NCBI GenBank assembly: GCA_949752745.1
Contig: OX457026.1
Span: 49,128,673 to 49,192,672, forward strand
Direction: 5' to 3'
Source of the DNA: Protula sp. h YS-2021
Taxonomy: Eukaryota > Annelida > Polychaeta > Sabellida > Serpulidae
Length of the DNA: 64,000 nt
The position numbers and the translations under genes are program-made. The notes under the pieces are model-generated. The model was given only the letters and a program-made list of their open reading frames with translations. It did no database searches and was not told the origin of the DNA. Shown here piece after piece: positions 31,464-42,704 of this stretch. Positions within the stretch are counted from its first letter, which is position 1. The number at the start of each line of letters is the position of its first letter.

Positions 31464-33432
31464 AAGCTTGAGTGTGTTAACAATCGCAAAGTGCTCAAGG
31501 AATGTGCAATTTTTTAAAGTCCATCTGGGTCAATGTCCTTTGGCCGACCTATCTCATTTATAACACTAACCCTTGCTATCACCCACACAACGTATATGAA
31601 AAAATATTTCGACAATCGATTAAAAATGTTGGCTTCATGGTGTTAAATTCACTCAAGTGCTCAAAGACTGTGTAAATTTTTTAAGTTCAGCTGGGCCCAT
31701 GTCCTCGGGCCGACATGGTTCATTTACAATACCAAACCTTGTTGGTTCCAATACTACTTATAATTAAGATATCTTATAAATCGATGCAGAAATGTAGGCT
31801 TGAGTGTGTTAACAAACTCATTCCAGTATGTAAGGGTTGCGAAAATTTCTGAAGTTCAGCTGGGCCAATGTCCTTGGGCCGATAGGGCCCATTTACAATA
31901 CCGACCTTTGTTGGTTCCAATACTTCCTATATGTAAAAGATTTCAACAATCGATCCAGAAATGTAGACATGAGTGTGTTGACAAACTCATTCAAATGAGT
32001 AAGGATTGGGAAAATTTGTGAAGTTCAGCTGAGCCAATGTCCTTGGGCCGATATGGTTCATTTACAATACCAACACTTGCTGGTTCCAATACTACTTATA
32101 GTTAAGATATCTTATAAATCGATGCAGAAATGTAGGCTTGAGTGTGTTAACAAACTCATTCCAGTATGTAAGGGTTGTAAAAATACCTGAAGTTCAGCTG
32201 GGCCAATGTCCTTGGGCCGACAGGGCTCATTTACATTACCGACCTTTGTTGGTTCCAATACTTCCTATATGTAAAGGATTTCCACAATCGATGCAGAAAT
32301 GTAGGCTTGAGTGTGTTAACAAACTCATTCAACTGAGTAAGGATTGGGAAAATTTGTGAAGTCCAGCTGGGCAAATGTCCTTGGGCCGACATGGCTCATT
32401 TACATTACCGATCCTTGTTCGTTCCAGTACTACCCATCAGGGCTGGTATGAAATATTTCGAATGAAATATTTCTTGAAATATTTCACTGTAAAAATTTCA
32501 AAAATTTCTCATGTTTCGAAATTTTTAAATAAGAAATAAGTTGGACATCAAGAATACCAAATACTGACGATAACTATCAACGGACCTTCATCTTAAATTG
32601 TCAGTTAACACACATCGTTGGCATAACTCTACCAGTAAACAATTCATCCACAGAAATCCTGCGTAGTACAGTACATGACTTTTGAGTAACAAAGCTGGCA
32701 GTTGCTGGCCTATAGCACCGTGGACACATCTACTCCGGGTATCTGAGCGGGTGTTTCGAAGAGGTGGGGAGAGGGGCAGGAGGGGTTATAGTAACTGCTG
32801 AAGGAGGCTCACTGTTAACGGCACAGGGGAAAGAGTTCGGATATGTACACAATAGGTCAAAACTATAGCAGACAATATGTTAGCTGAACAAACAGGGGGC
32901 AACTCACGCCCGTGAGCGAGTTTGCTTCTAGTTTACCACTGTTTGAATAGTCACCCCTAATTCTGCAATTAAGCAGTGTTTCCCATTTAAACGAGAAAAA
33001 TCTTTGCCTTTATCCCGTTTTACGATAAAGCGGTATGCAATTATCCCGTTAAAAATACATAATGTTATGCAATCAACCGATTTATACGTTTAACTGGTAT
33101 GCGATTCAGTCATTTTATCTGTTTACGCGTTTTTGACGGTGGCATTTGTTAAATTAAACCAACAGATATTACGCATAGCCTGGAAATGTGTTTTTTTTTC
33201 TAAGGTGCTTTGAAAGATTTCAAAAATTTCAATATTTCTGAAATATTTCAAAAATTTCAAATTTCATGAAATTTTTAAAAATTTCGAAATTTTTACCAGC
33301 CCTGCTACCCATATATACAATATCTTAACAATCGGTCGAAAAAATGTAGGCTTGAGTGTGTTAACAAAAAAGGTGTCGACAGACGGAGAGACAGACCCAA
33401 AAACTCTAGTCCGCCGGCGGGGGACTAATAAA
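31464..33432 (+). repeat. ~170-bp tandem repeat R5, interrupted by a hAT element
   Basis: Units start 'cttgagtgtgttaacaaactcattc' (31,470; about 31,632; 31,798; 31,967; 32,136; 32,306) and contain 'agctgggccaatgtccttgggccgac' and 'catttacaataccgac..ttgttggttcc'. After the hAT insertion (32,438-33,304) the last unit resumes and ends with 'acagacggagagacagaccc' and 'CCGGCGGGGGACTA'. An inverted single copy lies at 34,567-34,850. Confidence 0.85.
32430..33312. mobile_element. hAT-type non-autonomous element with 8-bp target duplication
   Basis: CTACCCAT flanks both sides (32,430-32,437 and 33,305-33,312). The 867-bp element begins CAGGGCTGGTA (32,438) and ends TACCAGCCCTG (33,304), a perfect 11-bp inverted repeat, with 'gaaatatttc'-type sequence next to both ends. 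No BED finger or transposase motif is seen. A similar left end (CAGGGCTGGTATGA) appears at 50,757. Confidence 0.9.
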
Positions 33433-33486
33433 GCGTTTCCACATGGTGAAATAAAATACTGTTTTAATCCGTATTTAAATGAGCCT

Positions 33487-33800
33487 TCATTAACACTTGA
33501 CAAGCCTTTGGCTTGCAAGAGTTATATGAATTTGTGCGAGCAGCCGCTCGTCCTTTTTTTTTTTCTTCTTGACACTTTTTCCGATTTTTTGTGTCTTCTT
33601 CTCCTCTGACACTATTCTAGGACCATGAAACTTGGGACTTATGAAGAGCTTGATCTGAACGTGTGCATGTCACTTTTTATTTCCGTCTTCGATTTCGTTT
33701 TCTTTGTTAAAACGCCATGTGAAAAGAGTGCATTTTTCGCTCTTCGATTTCGTTTTCTTTGTTAAAACGCCATGTGAAAAGAGTGTATTTTTCGAAAGTA
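33487..33800 (+). repeat. Interspersed repeat R3, second copy
   Basis: Matches 8,259-8,506. Its end is locally duplicated: 'tcttcgatttcgttttctttgttaaaacg' followed by 'ccatgtgaaaagagtg' occurs twice, about 55 bp apart. Confidence 0.75.
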
Positions 33801-34149
33801 AATGCGTTGCATTTAACGTACATCACATAACACAGTTGCTGAGCTTTGTGCACTCACTGCGTAACTAGATAACACGGCGTATGCCTGCTCATTCAATAAA
33901 ACCTTAAGCAAACAAAAACCAAACACTACTCGGCTTATAAGACGTATTCAAGCTGTGTTGTTCGCAATATATTATTCAAGAAATAACCCATTGAAGGAAG
34001 TATTTTTGCGTTTTAATTTTTGTCAAGTGTTTGACATTTCGCTAGCGAAGTAAGGTTCAAGTTAATACTTGATCTAATGTTTTCGGGTAAATAATTTCAA
34101 TTTTCTACACCAACTATCGAAGTATGCTCATAATAACCAACATTATTTC

Positions 34150-34566
34150 TGATCCTAATGGCCTTCTTTTTTTTTGTTTGATAGTTAACACCTGTAATCT
34201 AGATTTATACGTATTTGCCCATATTTCACAACAATATGTAACCTAAGGTAAAAACAACTTATTATAAACGGTAATTAAAGAGGCTTTATATAGTAAAAAA
34301 CGAATTCTATACATTACTGCTAGAGATTTTGGTAAATTACCAGAAACGCGATTAATTTGGTCAGGCCAAATTAATGTGGAGTCAACAAGCATTCCCAAAA
34401 ACTTCGACATGTGAACTCTTCCTATTTCCTGCCCATTAATATATATTGCCACAGCATCCTTTTTACTGAAGACATTACTAAATCTCCCAAATAACAAAAA
34501 AGTTGCCTTCTGCACGTTTAGCGATAACTTGTTTACATTAAACCACACATGCAGCAATTTATTTAA
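34150..34566 (-). pseudogene. LINE reverse transcriptase fragment
   Basis: On the minus strand, NVNKLSLNVQKATFLLF is the conserved block after the RT catalytic core of LINEs. FLGMLVDSTLIW follows, then INRVSGNLPKSLAVMYRIR and ASLITVYNKLFLP, the usual continuation toward the thumb and C-terminal region. A TAG at about 34,240 replaces the expected Tyr codon; the next codons (VTYCCEIW) continue the family pattern for about 25 residues. The upstream side ends exactly where repeat R5's inverted copy begins (34,567), so the catalytic FADD part is missing. Dead fragment. Confidence 0.8.
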
Positions 34567-34850
34567 TTAGTCCCCCGCCGGGGGACTATAGTTTTCGGGT
34601 CTGTCTGTCCGCCCGTTGACACCTCTTTGTTAACACACTCAAGCCTACATTTTTTGACCGATTGTTAAGACGTTGTTTGTATGGGTAGTAATGGAACGAA
34701 CAAGGATCGGTATTGTAAATGAGCCATGTCGGGCCAAGGACATTGGCCCAGCTGAACTTCACAAATTTTCCCAATCCTTACTCAGTTGAACAAATTTGTT
34801 AACACACTCAAGCCTACATTTCTGGATCGATTGTTTAAATCCTAATATTT
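34567..34850 (-). repeat. Inverted copy of repeat R5
   Basis: Starts AGTCCCCCGCCGGGGGACTA, a palindromic end matching 33,410-33,430, then 'gtctgtctgtccgcccg', 'gttaacacactcaagcctacatt' (twice) and 'gggccaaggacattggccca'. It is oriented opposite to 31,464-33,432, so the two copies flank 33,433-34,566. Confidence 0.8.
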
Positions 34851-35041
34851 TGGTGTTTTTTTGTTTTTTTTTTGTTTTTTTTTTGTTTTTTGCCTTCTCA
34901 AGGGTTAGTTTGAAGGATTTAATAAAGCTTGATTCCTCAGCAATGTTATGGAAGAAGCCAGATTTTGAATTTCTATAAAGAAACATATAAGTAAATTAAT
35001 TGCGGGCCAGGGCCATGAGACGAATATTTGTTTCTTGGTAC

Positions 35042-35385
35042 AAGCCAAATCAAACTTTGGGTGTTCCTAATAAAATGCGCATAAATTCTGCGTTTTGAAT
35101 ACATTCTAACCAAGTAAAAAATGAAAGAAATGATAGAAAGAGTTCGCTTAAAAATCAAATTTCTCTTGAATCAAAGAGAAATCGTTTTTAACAACCCGTA
35201 TGCTATTTTAAAAATCAATTAAAAGTTTTAACAAATAATTTTCAGTTTCAATTTCTTTTATGTTCCTAGTATGAGCTGGTTTTGCTCTATCTTTCTGTCA
35301 TTTATATCTTTTTTACCCAGTTCCCTCGCAGTCGAAATTAAAAATTCTTTCGCACTTTATTCGAGGCATACAAAGTGATTTGGCT
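35042..35385. mobile_element. MITE family M1 (AGCCAAATC ends), copy 1
   Basis: Left 'agccaaatcaaactttgggtgtt' and right 'caaagtgatttggct' are inverted repeats that extend for tens of bases. Interior 'ttaacaaccc.tatg.tattttaaaaat' and 'tttacccagttccctcgcagtcgaaat' match 49,532-49,893 and 58,769-59,125. Confidence 0.75.
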
Positions 35386-35540
35386 TATTCATCAAGTTTT
35401 AGTACAAATCATAGTCAACTCGTGCATAACATCGCCCAGTTCCAGATTTTGATTTTCAGACCAGATACGAGTTGGAACTTTTTGAAGGAGATTTCTTAAA
35501 ACAGTCATTACACTCCAATCGATCGGTTGGTCTTAACGTT

Positions 35541-36420
35541 ACTAGCTCCAAGTAGCCATCCGCTACTGGGGAGGACTTCGAATCCTCGCTATATAACTAT
35601 ATGTAAGTCAACTACGCTCGCTTTGAGGCACCTCTGTGGCGGCATTGCAGTATATTAAGATACATACCCAGATTTATGAAGTGTTATGGAGTGCCCTCAA
35701 AGAACATGTGTTGTTGAAAACTGGACATATCTTGATATTTTCATAAAAGAACAAGTTTTAGCAATAACCACAAATTCCCACAGGCAGACATCTTTCGTTT
35801 CCCCCTCATGCGTAAACTTATGCGGCAACAATGAGACGTTGTTCAAAACAGATGACCTCTGAGGAGGTCTACGTGTTAAGTATAAACACAGAGCGGATAT
35901 TAATTACAAAAAGTAGTTTCTCCTTACTGAGTTATTTACGCGGAATCTCCAATGTACCTGCTGTATACGGATATATACAGAATCGACAGACCCCTACAGA
36001 GGTCAGCTATTTATTGTTCAGCAAATAACTACGGTCGAATGACATGCTGGGTAGAACAAACCCGAAAGATAAACAAAACACTTGACAGCTGGCCGATGCC
36101 TGTTTTTTTTTCCACCTTTATGTGTAATTTTAAGAAACACAAAGTATGAAAAATGTTGCCTTAGGTGCACAAAGGGTACATACTGCATTCTTGAGGACGA
36201 GTTCACGTCACAACCTTACATCCACCAATGAGCGTCGGGACAAAACGCATATTTTCTCACTGTTATATATCTAGCTCCAAGAAGCGGTGCGCTAAAAAGT
36301 TTCCAGGCACCGCTTCAAAGCCTCGCTATATAACGATAAGCAAGTCAACTGCGCTCGCTTTGAGTCACCCCAGTGGCTACTTCGTGCGAGATTCAACGAC
36401 CCGTAAGTTTTTATTGGCAT
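35541..36420. repeat. Two copies of a hairpin-bearing repeat with tRNA-like look
   Basis: 35,543-35,640 and 36,271-36,380 share 'tagctccaag', then a hairpin, then 'cctcgctatataac.ata', 'aagtcaact.cgctcgctttgag'. The hairpins differ: AGTAGC/GCTACT (35,551-35,567) versus AAGCGGTGC/GCACCGCTT (36,282-36,315). The first copy also has GAGGACTTCGAATCCTC, resembling a tRNA T-arm with a 7-base loop. A tRNA-derived SINE is possible. Confidence 0.4.
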
Positions 36421-36559
36421 TTTCTGAAGGCCCTCAAAATACAACGGTAATCATATACAACTTCTGTGTTACGCTTTCTTTAAAAGAAAGCAATACGGAA
36501 ATAACCCCAACAAATGACATTTGTTTGTATACAGGGAGCATACTTTATTACGTGAAATA

Positions 36560-37131
36560 GTAACAATAATTTTTTGCAATTATCCACCAAAAAACTTTTA
36601 AATTGATATTTCAAAAAGAACGTAAACATAAAAAAATCAAATATGGTGGGTGTACCAAATAAATTCATACGTAATTCTGCATATATCAACTATTTAATAT
36701 ATACAGTGTATTGTTCAAATAAACTATAACCCCTTTATTTAAATTTTCGGTCTCTTGACTTTGGTCACGTGACATTTAAAGGCCAGAATGTAAACAAACA
36801 TTTGACAGGTGGATGCGGAAGCTAACTTTTCTGCACTTTTATGAACAAATAAAAGATATACCACTCACTAAAAACTTTGCCTGTTTTACAGAAAGGGCAA
36901 ACTGGGCATGAACTTTCTGTAGATGTTTGAATAATAGGGGCTGGTATGCAGGATTCGTGCCTCAGAACATATGAAATTGACCCCTATTAGTGGAACAATG
37001 GAAGGCTTCGCAGCTCTGACACAGAGATATACGATGTTATACAAGTCAGAGCTGCTCGGAGCTAAGAGATATACGATGTTATACAAGTCAGAGCTACTCG
37101 GAGCTATTATATACCAAATATAACAGGACAT
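36560..37131 (-). repeat. Interspersed repeat R4, copy 2
   Basis: Matches 13,800-14,240 ('ataacccctttatttaaattttcggt', 'gtaaacaaacatttgacag', 'ggggctggtatgcaggattcg'). The box-B-like sequence is worn (GGATTCGTGCC). At its end GAGATATACGATGTTATACA is repeated 44 bp apart. Confidence 0.6.
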
Positions 37132-37412
37132 TTTTCTTGTTCTGGGCCGATTGCATACATTTTGGCCTACTTGTTACTTTTATTACTTAACTTGAATATC
37201 GAAGAATTTGTATTGGTGTAAAACAGTGCGATAAACTCCAACTACCACTCATTATACCCTCAGTTACCCACAATGCATTGCATGAAGGTGTCCGCAAGAA
37301 TGAACTATTTTTTATGCCAACATAATATGGATTACTGTGCCTCAGAGCAACAAAAGTTGACCCCTATGAGCAATACAATGTAACGCGTTGTAGCTCTGAT
37401 AAAGAAATATAG

Positions 37413-37820
37413 CCTGCGTTTTACTGGGCAAGGATAATGTCTCGAAAATGTTTCGGAAATCAGATAATGTTTCTTGGTTTTTCGATAATGTCTCGAAACA
37501 TTCTCAAGTGTATCGAGCTTTACATTCAGATAATCTTCCCATAATGCTTTTCTGCGCACCCGCGCGACATTATCGCCCAAAAGTGAAACAGTTTTGCTTT
37601 ACTCACGTCGATTCAGAACTGACATATGACAACTTACAGTAGAAATACAACTATTGACAATAGCAATTCGCAATTTGGATTGCCATCTACTGAGAGAAAA
37701 GCACCAAAGCTCCCGGCAGCCATTTTTATTCTCGAAACATTATCTGAAGTATTTTATTGGGACATTTTCAAAACATTATCTGGATTTATTATTTTTTTCA
37801 GATACGTCCAATAAAACACG
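37413..37820. mobile_element. Inverted-repeat element with 'ataatgtctcgaaa' arms
   Basis: The left arm has 'cgttttactgggca', 'ataatgtctcgaaaatgtttcgg' and 'cagataatgtttc'. The right arm carries the inverses: 'gaaacattatctga', 'ttttattgggacattttcaaaacattatctgg', 'gtccaataaaacacgg'. Several short motifs alternate, so the arms can pair in more than one register. Class and target duplication unknown. Confidence 0.5.
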
Positions 37821-38536
37821 GTCATACCAAGTATGAATAACGAAGAGCTGACTCGGAGCTATAACGTTACAGATTTATTTGTTTTCCAGTCCTAGCTGAC
37901 TCTTGCGGTCTTCCTATGACTGTCCTTCCGTCCTAGGTAGACCGAAAGGGTCCGCTGGAACTATAAGCCAATTCGCACTTTTGACTTTTGCCGAAAAGTT
38001 TTTGCGTTTCGGCTGAATTCATGTGATATAAGGATATAAAGAAATGATAGGAAAAAACGGCAAAAATCAACAAAATTCCATTTTGCCAGAAACACATTCA
38101 CATGTTGGTTATTAAAGGAACTGAATAATATGCAAAATAGTTTTTAAAACATCATATGATGGCTTTAAAAATTTGAAATAGTGCATGTTGAAAGAAAATT
38201 GGAATTTGATGTTTTTGCCTTTTCATTTCTTTATAATTTATCCCCCAACATTTTCAATCGAAACAACAGCTCCACCGGAAAATCCGAAAGTGCGAATTGG
38301 CTTATTTGTTTTCTTGTCAATTTCATTATCGCCCATACTTGTCTTAAAAATTCGTGATTCCAAAACGTATTTGATAAAATGTTATATTAAGATAAATATT
38401 TTTCGTTACACCAACTACATTTCTCAAGATAACATTACCAGTCCCACACACAAAGCACACATCTAAATTTAATGTTCACTTCCCACACACTCAACAGATA
38501 ACCTCTTCGGCGAGAAGCTGACTATGGTTCGTTGTT

Positions 38537-38645
38537 ATAAAACAGCTGACCTCTGACTATATCAATCTGTTATGTATAAACACAGAACGGATGGAGATGT
38601 CTGTCTATCCAGCCGTCTGCATCCCACAGTGTTGAATATTCGGGC
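38537..38645 (+). repeat. Interspersed repeat R6 (also at 35,837 and 42,570)
   Basis: 'ataaaacagctgacctctga', 'tctgttatgtataaacacagaacgga', 'tcagtgttgaat' recur at 35,837-35,905 (partial) and 42,570-42,695. At 42,570 it ends in an A run after 'aataaagg', like the 3' tail of a retroposed element. Confidence 0.65.
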
Positions 38646-38965
38646 ACATTGGTGAAAAAGGTGTATCTCAGTGTCAAAGTCACTTTTAGTGATGTTATTT
38701 TAAAAAAGTGGTTCCTCTGTTGCATGAGTACTATTTTGCGCGGAATCAACAGTGGGTCCGTGGAGTTAAAAGGTGCTGTACACAACAGGCCGAACCAGCA
38801 CTGAGGCCGGCTGTCAGACAACTACGAACCGTGCTTACTGATCTGGCGGTAATCCTCTAGAGAGTCTCTCGAGAACTCGGCGCTTTATTATTCGGCCAAT
38901 GAAATTATCTTATCATTTTTCCTCTCGCAAAGAGAGAAAATGGAAAATGGTGGTTCAGCTGCAGG

Positions 38966-39262
38966 CAGTGACGTCATAATGACGTCATAGGCGGCGTAAC
39001 CATAGTAACAAAGTCATGCCCCCCCCCCTAGGCGGCAACCGGGACAGACCCTATGGTAAAAAAGTGATGACCTCCCCCCCCCCCAGGACTTACTATATAC
39101 CTACCCCCCCCCCCCACCATAGGCGGCAGTCGGGACAGACCCTATGGTAAAAAAGTGAGGACCTCCCCCCCCCCCCCCCCGGAATTTGTAATTTTTTACA
39201 TATTTACACGTTTCAGACCATTCTGAAAATTTTTGGACCGACCCCCCCCCCCCCCCCCCCCT
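38966..39262. repeat. Paired CRE palindromes followed by poly-C tandem repeats
   Basis: TGACGTCA occurs at 38,969-38,976 and 38,980-38,987. Then 'ggcggcaaccgggacagaccctatggtaaaaaagtgatgacct' is repeated at about 39,030 and 39,121, separated by C runs of 8-20 bases (39,018-39,026, 39,074-39,083, 39,104-39,116, 39,163-39,180 and 39,244-39,260). The minus-strand frame here is mostly glycine runs and not a gene. Confidence 0.8.
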
Positions 39263-39769
39263 AGGAAAGCAACATTCTACCAAGTCAGCTGAGAACAAGT
39301 GTTGTTTGGCGAGTTTTTCATGCAGTCTACGTGGTATATAAGGATGAGCTCCCCACTCACATGAACTGCAACAACAGTGACAGCCATACCAGTAAGTGGT
39401 TATTTGCATAAGTGGTTGTAAGCATCATTGAAACTTTGTAAACAAAAGTGGAAAAAGTGTGATAACTTTCGCTATATTTGGTCAATTTACATGAAAATTT
39501 CACTGTTTGATTCAGTTTTGTATAAAGTTTTTGTATAGTCATGGGCTATTTACACATGTGGCTGTATGCATTATTGTGAAATGCAGCCATTTTAACTTAA
39601 AAATGAGATAACTTTCGCTATAGTTGGCCGATTTGAATGAAAATTTCGCTGTTTCTTTCAGTTTTATATCTAGTTTACAGTTTCGCGTATAAATACCATG
39701 TTGGCGGATGAATACCATCGTCAAGCTTCACCGCTAGATGTCTCTGCTGTGTAGCAATTTTAACAAGTT

Positions 39770-40062
39770 TTAGTAAGTTACACACCATATTTTGATTACA
39801 TCTAAGTGGTATAAATGAGTAAGACGTTATCAGTGATAAATTCTGCTGAGTCAGCAATTTTAGCAATTTTTAACAACTTTGAACAAGTTACACACCATAT
39901 TTTGATTACATCAAAGTAGTATAAATGTATGAGTGAAACATGCATTTTAAACAGCGATAAATTCTGCTGAGTCAGTAATTTTAACAATTTTGACAAATTT
40001 GAACAAGTTTGAACAAGTTACACACCATATTTTGATTACATCGAAGTGGTATAAAAGGAAGA
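39770..40062 (+). repeat. 110-130-bp tandem repeat with a TATA-like box in each unit, upstream of the polymerase gene
   Basis: 'acaagttacacaccatattttgattacatc.aagtggtataaatg' occurs at about 39,773, 39,883 and 40,013 (spacing 110 and 130 bp), with 'gataaattctgctgagtca' in between. The last unit carries TATAAAAGG (40,050-40,058), about 60 bp before the start codon chosen for the polymerase. Confidence 0.75.
40047..40060 (+). promoter_or_regulatory. Likely TATA box of the polymerase gene
   Basis: GGTATAAAAGG is the best TATA match of the three tandem units. It is about 67 bp upstream of the ATG at 40,117, allowing a short 5' leader containing a CAA repeat. Inferred from sequence only. Confidence 0.45.
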
Positions 40063-40116
40063 GTGAAACGTGTGTTTCGCCCCATTTCAGTTCTAGCAAC
40101 AACAACAACAACAACG

Positions 40117-42503
40117 ATGGCACCAGTCTACTGTCATGATTGCGATGTGACATTTCCATCTCTGGAATTGTTCGTGGCACATACATGCAAACCAGCCAAG
40201 TTGAAACATGCTTATGAAGAGCTTGTTGAGAAGATTGAAGCCAAGAGACGAAAGACGGAGCAAGATGGTGTTCACAGACCTGATCCAGTCCTCTGCTGTG
40301 GATGTGCTAAGATATTTCCACCCTTGGATGCGTTTGAGACACATGCATGCATGATGGAAGAACAAAAGACAGTACAAGCAGGTAGAGGAAGAAGAGTGAG
40401 TCTTGGTGAAAACGCACAGGAAAGACGGTTTGAGCCTGGGGATGGATCGGATTTACTATTTGAAATGCGACAACAAGAGAACCGGATCAAGAGACATTTG
40501 CTAGAAACGTTAAACCATGGAATGAAGTGGTATATTGTCGTACATGCGCGCTTCAAGAAAATGACGGCGAATGCTGAAGGTGTTATGGTAGAACAAGTGG
40601 ATAATGCCTTCATCAGTAGTCCAACATATAAAGCATACGATCCAGCGGATATTGAGCAGGACTTGCCAGAAGCCTATAAAGAATTGTTTACCAAGTTTGA
40701 TGAACATGAGCGACAAGGTTCTGGCTGGGTGTTGGATAACATACTGTATATTGAAGTACATACAGCTACGTCAGCGCCACTGGAAGCGAGAAGTTTTATT
40801 CCACTACCGAAGAAAGTGAAGAATACAAAGGCTGTGATAAACATTCAGAATAAAGACAACAAGTGTTTTTTATGGTCTGTATTGGCTCACCTTCACCCTT
40901 CAACAAATAGAAACCCAGAGCGTGTGAATCAATACAAACCATTTGAGAAGGAATTGAAGGTAGAAGGCATGACATTTCCGACACCGATTACAGACATTTC
41001 AAAGTTTGAAAAGGAGAATGATGTATCCATTAACGTGTTTGGATATGAACATGATGTAGTTGTTCCGATACAACTAAGTCGAAACACCAGCGCCAGAGAA
41101 ATCAACTTACTTTTGATTAGCAATGACAAGAAAAGTCATTACTGCCTCATCAAGAATTTCAGCAGACTTATGGCTTATTGATCAAAACATCAGAATGCAG
41201 CATTTTATTGTTTCAACTATCTTCACGGGTTTATCCGACAGGATCTTTTAGATGAGCATCGTGAAGTATGTGGCAAGCATGGAGCGCAACGTTTATCCTT
41301 CCCCAAGAAACCATTCATCAAGTTCAAGAATGTAGCCAAACAACAGCGAGCGCCTTTTGTGATTTATGCCGACTTTGAATGTTTCACGAAAAAGCATGAA
41401 GAAGGAGACAAGTATCAGCATCATCGTCCAAACAGCTTCGCCTATGTGGTTGTCAGCCAGTATGACACACGTGCACCAGTCGTGTACCGAGGAGACAATG
41501 CTGTGAAAGTCTTTTTAGACCATATGGTGAATGAGCTGATCGTATTGTACATGGTTTATAACAGCCAAAGAAAATGGTCATGACTCGTGAAGATGAAGAG
41601 AATTTCAAGAATGCTGTTGGTTGCTACATTTGTCATGAGCCTCTAGGAGCAGATCGTGTGAGAGATCATGATCATACCAATGGCAAATACCGCGGAGCTG
41701 CATATAGTGAAGGCAACTTGCAAAGGATAAGCAGGACGATAAAGATTCTTTTATCATTCCTGTATTTTTCCACAATTTGCGAGGCTATGATAGTGATTTG
41801 ATCATGGAAGAAATTGGAAAGTTCAAAAATGAAACGATTACAGTCATTCCCAACACCGTGAGAAATATATTGCATTCAGCATGAGCAATCTGAAATTTAC
41901 AGATAGTTATCAGTTTATGAGTACTTCTCTACAGAAGTTGGTATCCAACCTGGCGGCAGAAGGGAAAGACAACTTTTATAACATGACGTCACACATTCAC
42001 GATAGCAACCAACAAGATTTACTGTTGAGAAAGGGAGTGTACCCCTACGATTACGTGGATGAGTCATGCAAGTTTGCTGAAACACAACTGCCGTCAAAGG
42101 ACAAGTTTTACAGCCAACTCAGTGAAAAAGACATTAGCGATGAGGATTATGCGCATGCGCAGAAGGTGTGAGAGACATTCAACTGTACTACATTTGGCGA
42201 ATACCATTATCTGTACCTGAAATCTGATGTGCTACTGCTAGCTGACGTGTTTAGAAACTTTCGTCAAGTATGCCTCAACACCTATCGTGAGATGCGATGT
42301 TAAAAGCGACAAAGGTGAAGTTGCAATTGATCAATGACATTGATATGTACCAAATGGCTGAACAAGGTCTACGTGGAAGAATTATCTGTCATCACACACA
42401 AGTATGCGAAAGCAAATAACCCCTACGTAGCAGATTACGATCCTACGAAACCAACCAACTACTTGGTGTACCTGGATGCAAACAACCTGTATGGTTGGGA
42501 TGT
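40117..42503 (+). pseudogene. Polinton/Maverick-type protein-primed DNA polymerase B, decayed and truncated
   Basis: Start chosen at 40,117 (ACGATGG; an in-frame ATG also lies at 40,063). Two C2H2-like fingers open the protein (CHDCDVTF...HTC and CCGCAKIF...HAC). A conserved middle region (NKCFLWSVLAHLHP ... SHYCLIK) leads to a zinc-ligand block (CLHGF...H...C) and VIYADFE, the exonuclease I motif of family B polymerases. An HNH-like block (CYICHEPLG, DRVRDHDHTNGKYRGAA) and FFHNLRGYDSDLIM (exonuclease II) follow, then [20 protein letters not shown], and LDANNLYGW, the start of polymerase motif A. Breaks: TGA at 41,179-41,181, frameshifts near 41,550, 41,725, 41,858 and 42,385, TGA at 42,169-42,171, and a small deletion near 42,290. 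The gene ends at 42,503, before motifs B and C. No other Polinton gene (integrase, ATPase, capsid) is seen nearby. Adintovirus-like origin is an alternative. Confidence 0.82.
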
Positions 42504-42509
42504 GTAGCG

Positions 42510-42700
42510 GTTGCTACTACGAATTCACTTGTTGGGATCAGGTGATATTTTTGTCTCACCCAAGTCGTTGCTATAAAACAGATGACCTCTGAGGAGATTA
42601 ATCTGTTATATATAAACACAGAGCGGATAGATATTTCTACCTATCTGGCCGTACTGTGCACCCCTCAGTGTTGAATAAAGGTAAAAAAAAAAATAGTAAC
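42510..42700 (+). repeat. Repeat R6 copy replacing the polymerase 3' part
   Basis: Just after the truncated polymerase motif A, 'ctataaaacagatgacctctgaggag', 'tataaacacagagcgga' and 'tcagtgttgaataaagg' followed by an A run match R6 at 38,537. The A-rich tail suggests a retroposed insertion that may have truncated the gene or joined it by deletion. Confidence 0.6.
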
Positions 42701-42704
42701 TCAC

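Noticed and set aside
39101..39409. Glycine-rich minus-strand frame
   Set aside because: Glycines are poly-C tracts read on the minus strand; not a glycine-rich protein.
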